Source: Phoronis australis (taxonomy: Eukaryota; Phoronida; Phoronidae). Taken from it: 60,000 bases of DNA. Positions 57,101 through 60,000 of this stretch are shown in pieces. The notes beneath the pieces are model-generated. The model searched no databases, was not told the origin of the DNA, and saw only the letters and a list, made by a program, of their open reading frames with translations. Where the stretch lies: assembly GCA_002633005.1 (NCBI GenBank), contig NMRA01000132.1, positions 205,162-265,161 on the forward strand, written 5' to 3'. A program made the translations under genes and the position numbers. How positions within the stretch are numbered: the stretch's first letter is position 1; every line of letters begins with the position of its first letter.

Positions 57101-58809
57101 TCTCTTGGATTACATGATAATTAAGGACGCACAGGTGTTCGATTAGTTGTACCACGCGCAGGGGCCAGTTCTGCTATGGAAACGTCAGGAAGGAAGCTCG
57201 CATGACCCTAGCATCAGCAGGCGCTTGAATCACTTCCAGGGTGTCTAATGCCTGAGAGATGTGAGGTTTTATAGAGGAGAGACTTCTTGTCCGGAGATCT
57301 TTACCATAACACTGTTTAACAAGTCGGGTACTTGAGGGCTGATGAGTCGCAACCAGCTCAAAACGATTTAGTTCTCCGCCGTTGGCGCCAGTTCCTTATC
57401 TGCGACCGGTTTCTCATCGTGGTGGATGATCTGGTCACTTGCTGTGAGGAGGTTGTCGTCAACGAAACTGTTGCCTCTGGAAAAAAAGTCTTTAGGTCTC
57501 TCGACGAGCTCAAGCTTGATGTTATTAAAATCAAGGAAATGCGGTTGGAAACCCATGTTACCCTATTCCCATAACACCTGGTCTATGGAGGACGAGTTTC
57601 TAATGATGGCGTTGCGCGAGATAACTGAACAGAAATTAGCCACCTGTCCCAACAGTAATTCTAAATGAGTCAGTTTCTGGACAGCGGTGCGCCCTTTTGC
57701 AGCACTGAGGTACCGGGCCCCTCGCCGTCGTCAGTAAGTCACATCGTTAGTCGGCGGCGGGTTTTCTTAGTCCAGTTAACGATCGATGAGTAAGAACGCT
57801 GCAAAATTAGTGTCACGGGGCAGATTGTAGTCAATGTTCCGGCGCCATGCCTCGAAAGACGTGAAACTTTCGCAATTTGTCAGGGACTATTGTTCTGGCG
57901 AGCAGATCGCCATTGCAGAAACGTGGGACTAGCTCATTACACACAGAAGTTCAAAGACTGGGATAAGCAATGGAAAGCCCGTAGGTAAAAGACAAACAAC
58001 AGCTTTACGTGTTTGATGTAGTAGATACAGAAACGTCTTCATGAGACACGAAATGCTCAGGACTGAGTGACGCTGATAATCCAATGTTGACCTGAAACTT
58101 AAATACGTGGATGTAACATAATTTGACTGCGCCAGTGCACAGTCGGGTCTAGCCTGAGTGACGGCCACCGGAAAAACAGCCTTGCAGATTACAGGCAAGA
58201 TCTGAGTGTACAAATGTCCTCGGAAATGCGTAGATGTAGTTGCTGCGCTACCACCTCGCTAATGAGGGGAAGGCGAACACTATTCGACGAAAACAGACTA
58301 GACTTTATTGTACTGGCTTGAGTGTAACACAATATGGCTGCCGAAGAGGTGACAACGTCACCTCGTGGACATAAATGATACTAAAACATTCAGCAGCAAT
58401 GAACTGAGTACTGGCGATGTGTGTAACATGGTTTCTCTTTCGGCACCTCATAGCAGATAGGAATTAACTCAAAACTCACCTCTTGGTCAACTTGAAGTTA
58501 TTTCTTCTTGCAATGTACATGTAGTTATTTTGCAAGCTTAATGATTTATGTGTTTTCTTTAAATTTATCCTTTATTTCTCATTGAAGAGCGGATTGGAAT
58601 TCTCATTCAGGCTATAATACTAATTCACTTCAACTATTCATCGTCACTGACTTCATGATTTGGTTAGTCGTCAGTTTCTGTTGTAGAGCTTTGGCAAAAA
58701 GCTGGATGACAAATTTCTCAACAACTTCATAAGTACTCTTCGTGATGGCCGCTGGAAACACGTCAGAGCTGAACTGACCCCGACTTTTAGTCCAGGAAAG
58801 CTTAGAAAG
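48040..58809 (+). CDS. Cytochrome P450, clan 3 (CYP3-like), 5' part of gene
   Basis: Haem-thiolate monooxygenase anchored in the ER membrane. Five exons are visible: 48040-48110, 50200-50299, 52807-52859, 54178-54274, 58687-58809. All junctions are GT-AG with matching phases, giving the first 148 residues. Visible: N-terminal membrane anchor (about 9-28), proline hinge LGLPGPTVYPVVG (about 36-48), VSDPTVLRDVLVKE and FRNRR of the A/B-helix region, and the C-helix WKHVR (Trp130, Arg134, a haem-propionate contact) followed by LTPTFSPGKLRK. This closely follows CYP3A (WKRLRSLLSPTFTSGKLK). The I-helix, ExxR and haem-Cys regions must lie beyond base 60000. Substrate cannot be inferred. Thromboxane-synthase-like CYP5 is an alternative within the same clan. 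Confidence 0.88.
48404..49404 (-). mobile_element. LINE fragment (Jockey/CR1-type), antisense in P450 intron 1
   Basis: Minus-strand frames encode the C-terminal half of a non-LTR element: WRMNFKPGKSVDLTFSK, HRHLGILLDEKLSFTPQV, PHVDYCDIIYQSAN, LEKLQYQAALLITGAYRGS, then after a frameshift near 48880 FKRSTVMICINNWNSLSVSV and SPNCKCGDHQSYPHIFFKCP. It is truncated at its 5' end just after the position of the YADD motif (about 49404). A single N at 48422 lies near the stop. Non-functional. Confidence 0.85.
49843..49985. mobile_element. Fold-back element family M2, dimer copy in P450 intron 1
   Basis: ATGGGCGGCGCACCATAGGG at the left and GCTGCGCCGCCCAT at the right, with two internal units containing GGGGGCTATAGCC and GGGGGCTTTAGCCCCCC. 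Best preserved copy in the window. Confidence 0.7.
50200..50299 (+). CDS. P450 exon 2 (proline hinge)
   Basis: Acceptor ATTTCAG|GTAT, donor AAG|GTTGGT. Encodes YFVYINRKLDYLGLPGPT and YPVVGCGWLSFFTK. LPGPxxxPxxG is the P450 hinge that orients the catalytic domain on the membrane. Ends in phase 0. Confidence 0.9.
51401..51466. repeat. Imperfect palindrome in P450 intron 2
   Basis: TCAGGATCTCGACATT (51409-51424) is inverted as AATGTCAAGATCCTGA (51443-51458), with outer TAATTA on each side. Could fold into a hairpin with an 18-base loop. Probably a tiny MITE; a related copy was not noticed. Confidence 0.6.
52807..52859 (+). CDS. P450 exon 3
   Basis: 53 nt exon. Acceptor TTGGCAG|GGT, donor ACAG|GTAAAT, phase 2. 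Encodes GFVERQVAWYRMYGHFYR, equivalent to GFCMFDMECHKKYGKVWG of CYP3A (A helix). Confidence 0.85.
54178..54274 (+). CDS. P450 exon 4
   Basis: Acceptor ATTCTAG|GTTC, donor GGCGA|GTAAGT. Encodes FVEMGSLCIAVSDPTVLRDV, then LVKEANNFRNRR, matching LAITDPDMIKTVLVKE and FTNRR of CYP3A (beta-1 sheet and B helix). Ends in phase 0. Confidence 0.9.
55237..55400 (-). repeat. 3' LTR of Ty3/gypsy element
   Basis: Shares CACTATTCGACGA, ACTTTATTGT and CACAATATGGCTGCC with the right LTR in the same orientation. On the minus strand it starts with TG next to the polypurine tract and contains an AATAAA polyadenylation signal (ACAATAAAGTCC). Confidence 0.75.
55401..55415 (-). promoter_or_regulatory. Polypurine tract of Ty3/gypsy element
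   Basis: The minus strand reads AAGAGAAGAAGAGGT immediately before the TG of the 3' LTR, the expected place for plus-strand priming. Confidence 0.6.
56268..56525 (-). pseudogene. Ty3/gypsy pol linker remnant (between protease and RT)
   Basis: Minus-strand open stretch with CNVTLEPRYDMP, then GGKLRLLNRSVEPQLGKHHN. This resembles the segment after the aspartic protease in Ty3/gypsy pol, where an RLLN.S.EP...KH motif recurs. Assigned mainly from its place in the element. Confidence 0.45.
57190..57930 (-). pseudogene. Ty3/gypsy gag remnant
   Basis: The minus strand encodes, with frame breaks, a gag region typical of invertebrate Ty3/gypsy elements: FTSFEAWRRNIDYNL, FLDFNNIKLELVERPKDFF, SFVDDNLLTASDQIIHHDEK, KELAPTAEN then a stop, and after a frameshift LRTRSLSSIKPHISQALDTL. 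Start and end are approximate. Confidence 0.65.
58239..58253 (-). promoter_or_regulatory. Primer-binding site (initiator-Met tRNA type)
   Basis: The minus strand reads TGGTAGCGCAGCAAC directly inside the 5' LTR. TGGTAGC matches the start of the initiator-methionine tRNA primer site (TGGTAGCAGAG) common in Ty3/gypsy elements; the following bases have decayed. Confidence 0.55.
58254..58418 (-). repeat. 5' LTR of Ty3/gypsy element
   Basis: Direct repeat of 55237-55400 with many substitutions, suggesting an old insertion. Its inner end abuts the primer-binding site exactly at 58253/58254. The outer boundary is less certain because TG is not preserved. Confidence 0.72.
58687..58809 (+). CDS. P450 exon 5 (C helix)
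   Basis: Acceptor TTGTAG|AGC, donor AAG|GTACAG; 41 codons. Encodes SFGKKLDDKFLNN, then GRWKHVRAELTPTFSPGKL. The WxxxR of the C helix is present. No further exon was recognised up to base 60000. Confidence 0.92.
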
Positions 58810-60000
58810 GTACAGTGCTGTTCTTTCAGTTGTTGCGAGCCACCTATGCTGCGCCCCCCATGATTAATGGTCAGAGTGCATGGGGCCTGCAGCTATATAT
58901 AAACATTGTCATGCACCCACATAATCTTGGTGTTTGTTGTCGTCATCTCTGTCTTGGAGTCGTATGTCTGCTGCTGCATCTCCTAAACCCCTTTTAGGAT
59001 CATAGTGATATTTGGCAGGTGTATACACATGAAGGTGATGACGTGATGACGGGTTTCAGACTAGATTACGTCTACCCTTAGTGTTATTTTTATTTTTTTT
59101 ACATAATTATGCTTCTTCAGAGTTTCTTGGTGGATTTTCATGAAGTTTTGGCAAACAGTTTTCTACTAAGGAGACGCTGTTTTCTTGTTTTCGGTTGAAT
59201 TGGGCTTGTTCTGTGCCACCTTGTGGAATTTTTACCGTTTTTAGTCAGGGCTTGGAATGGTTTTCTTCGAAGAATTCCGACAAGTATGTTTGTCTGCCGT
59301 CAAGTTTTTTTTTTGTTCGCACTCTACAGGTCGCAATTTTCGTCCGATTCACAAGAAATTCGCACAAGACGTGTACATCTAAAAGTCCTGGAAGCGTATT
59401 GTTTTTGGTCATGATCGGATTCAAAATGGCGGATGTGGCGGCCATTTTGTTTACGGTTTCAGATTCAAATGCTCATAGAGGCCGCAATTTTCAACGTACA
59501 GAGCTAGTGAAACTTGGTACGATTATTACAAAACACAAGTACTACAACTGCGCGGTAAATCGTTAACTTCTGGTCAAAGATGGCGGAAATATTGGCAATG
59601 GCGCATGCGCACATCGTTTTGGTTTTATTCGTTTATTTCAGTTAAATTGATGACATAAAAATATTTCTATCACACAAGTCTACTTCTTTGTGGAACGATA
59701 TATCACCTGGAGAATGTTTCTCTTTTTTGTCATTGGTAATTCCTGCAACTGTTTTGCCATCCGCCCCTCTATCGGCCAAACCATTATGATTACGAAAATT
59801 GACATAAATGTTCCTACTGAGAGGAGTACGGCCCATGATTTTCAGACGGCTCTGACTACACTAGCTCCTCTAGTGGCATTTTGTTTATTTGGCTGTATCT
59901 CTTAAAACCTCTGCGAGAAGTTTAGCAAGTGTATTTATATATTTATATGAAAGTGACAAAGGATGGTTTGTGTAATCTAGCTGTAGTCGTAAACTTTGTG
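58810..60000. other. P450 intron 5 (runs off window)
   Basis: Starts at donor GTACAG. Contains a short M2-like fragment (CCTATGCTGCGCCCCCCATG, about 58843-58862), the intron-4-type repeat with GTTTCTTGGTGGATTTTCAT at 59119-59138, and R1 copy 3. No P450 exon recognised. Confidence 0.55.
59625..59748 (+). repeat. Dispersed repeat family R1, copy 3 (3' half)
   Basis: Lacks the TC-rich head and begins at TTTATTTCAGTTAAATTGAT, then AAATATTTCTATCACACAAG and GTGGAACGATATATCACCTG. Lies in P450 intron 5 or beyond. Confidence 0.7.

Larger units (their letters stand above)
55237..58418 (-). mobile_element. Ty3/gypsy LTR retrotransposon, internally deleted, in P450 intron 4
   Basis: Direct terminal repeats (55237-55400 and 58254-58418) flank 2.85 kb. 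Read on the minus strand the order is 5' LTR, primer-binding site (58239-58253), gag remnant (about 57930-57190), protease-RT linker remnant (56525-56268), a C-terminal pol-like proline-rich stretch (about 55740-55424), polypurine tract (55401-55415), 3' LTR. No reverse transcriptase, RNase H or complete integrase is present, and there are frameshifts and stops, so it is a dead copy with a large internal deletion. Its base composition is visibly more GC-rich than the surrounding intron. Confidence 0.78.

Overview
This is an animal nuclear window, not a prokaryotic or viral one. It is AT-rich and gene-poor, genes are split into short exons with GT-AG introns, and it is full of retrotransposon and MITE-like debris. 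The exons match deuterostome-type proteins, and the Ty3/gypsy gag, Tx1-like LINE and Penelope-type ribozyme debris suit an invertebrate such as a hemichordate, echinoderm or lancelet. The exact species cannot be read from the sequence. | Layout: 1-19349 holds no gene I can support. It carries a 595-base assembly gap (5040-5634), three copies of a MITE family (about 3504, 4504 and 6563), a GC-rich fold-back element (4731-4868), a Penelope-type inverted repeat with three hammerhead-ribozyme-like motifs (12733-13033), and a 1.6 kb duplicated block joined by a single N (15071-18331). 19350-37653 is a complete plus-strand gene for beta-1,3-glucosyltransferase (B3GLCT, family GT31), with 13 exons and 470 codons, every junction checked for phase. 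Exons 3 and 8 each occur twice because two more stretches are duplicated around a single N, which looks like two alleles placed in tandem. 37654-48039 is intergenic. It contains an old antisense Tx1/L1-like LINE (41270-44410) split by a younger sense-strand LINE (42121-43660). 48040 to the window end holds the first five exons (148 residues) of a clan-3 (CYP3-like) cytochrome P450. Its intron 1 carries an antisense LINE fragment and its intron 4 carries an internally deleted Ty3/gypsy element with 163-165 bp LTRs. The rest of the P450 lies beyond base 60000. | Function: B3GLCT works in the ER lumen, adding glucose to O-fucose on thrombospondin type 1 repeats. The P450 would be an ER-membrane monooxygenase. 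Both are transcribed rightwards, but nothing links their functions. | The most useful second looks are the three N-centred duplications (which break the B3GLCT model if taken literally), the hammerhead cluster, the nested LINE insertion, several unnamed fold-back and terminal-inverted-repeat families, a dispersed repeat carrying CTCF-like motifs, and an unidentified antisense coding relic in B3GLCT intron 3.
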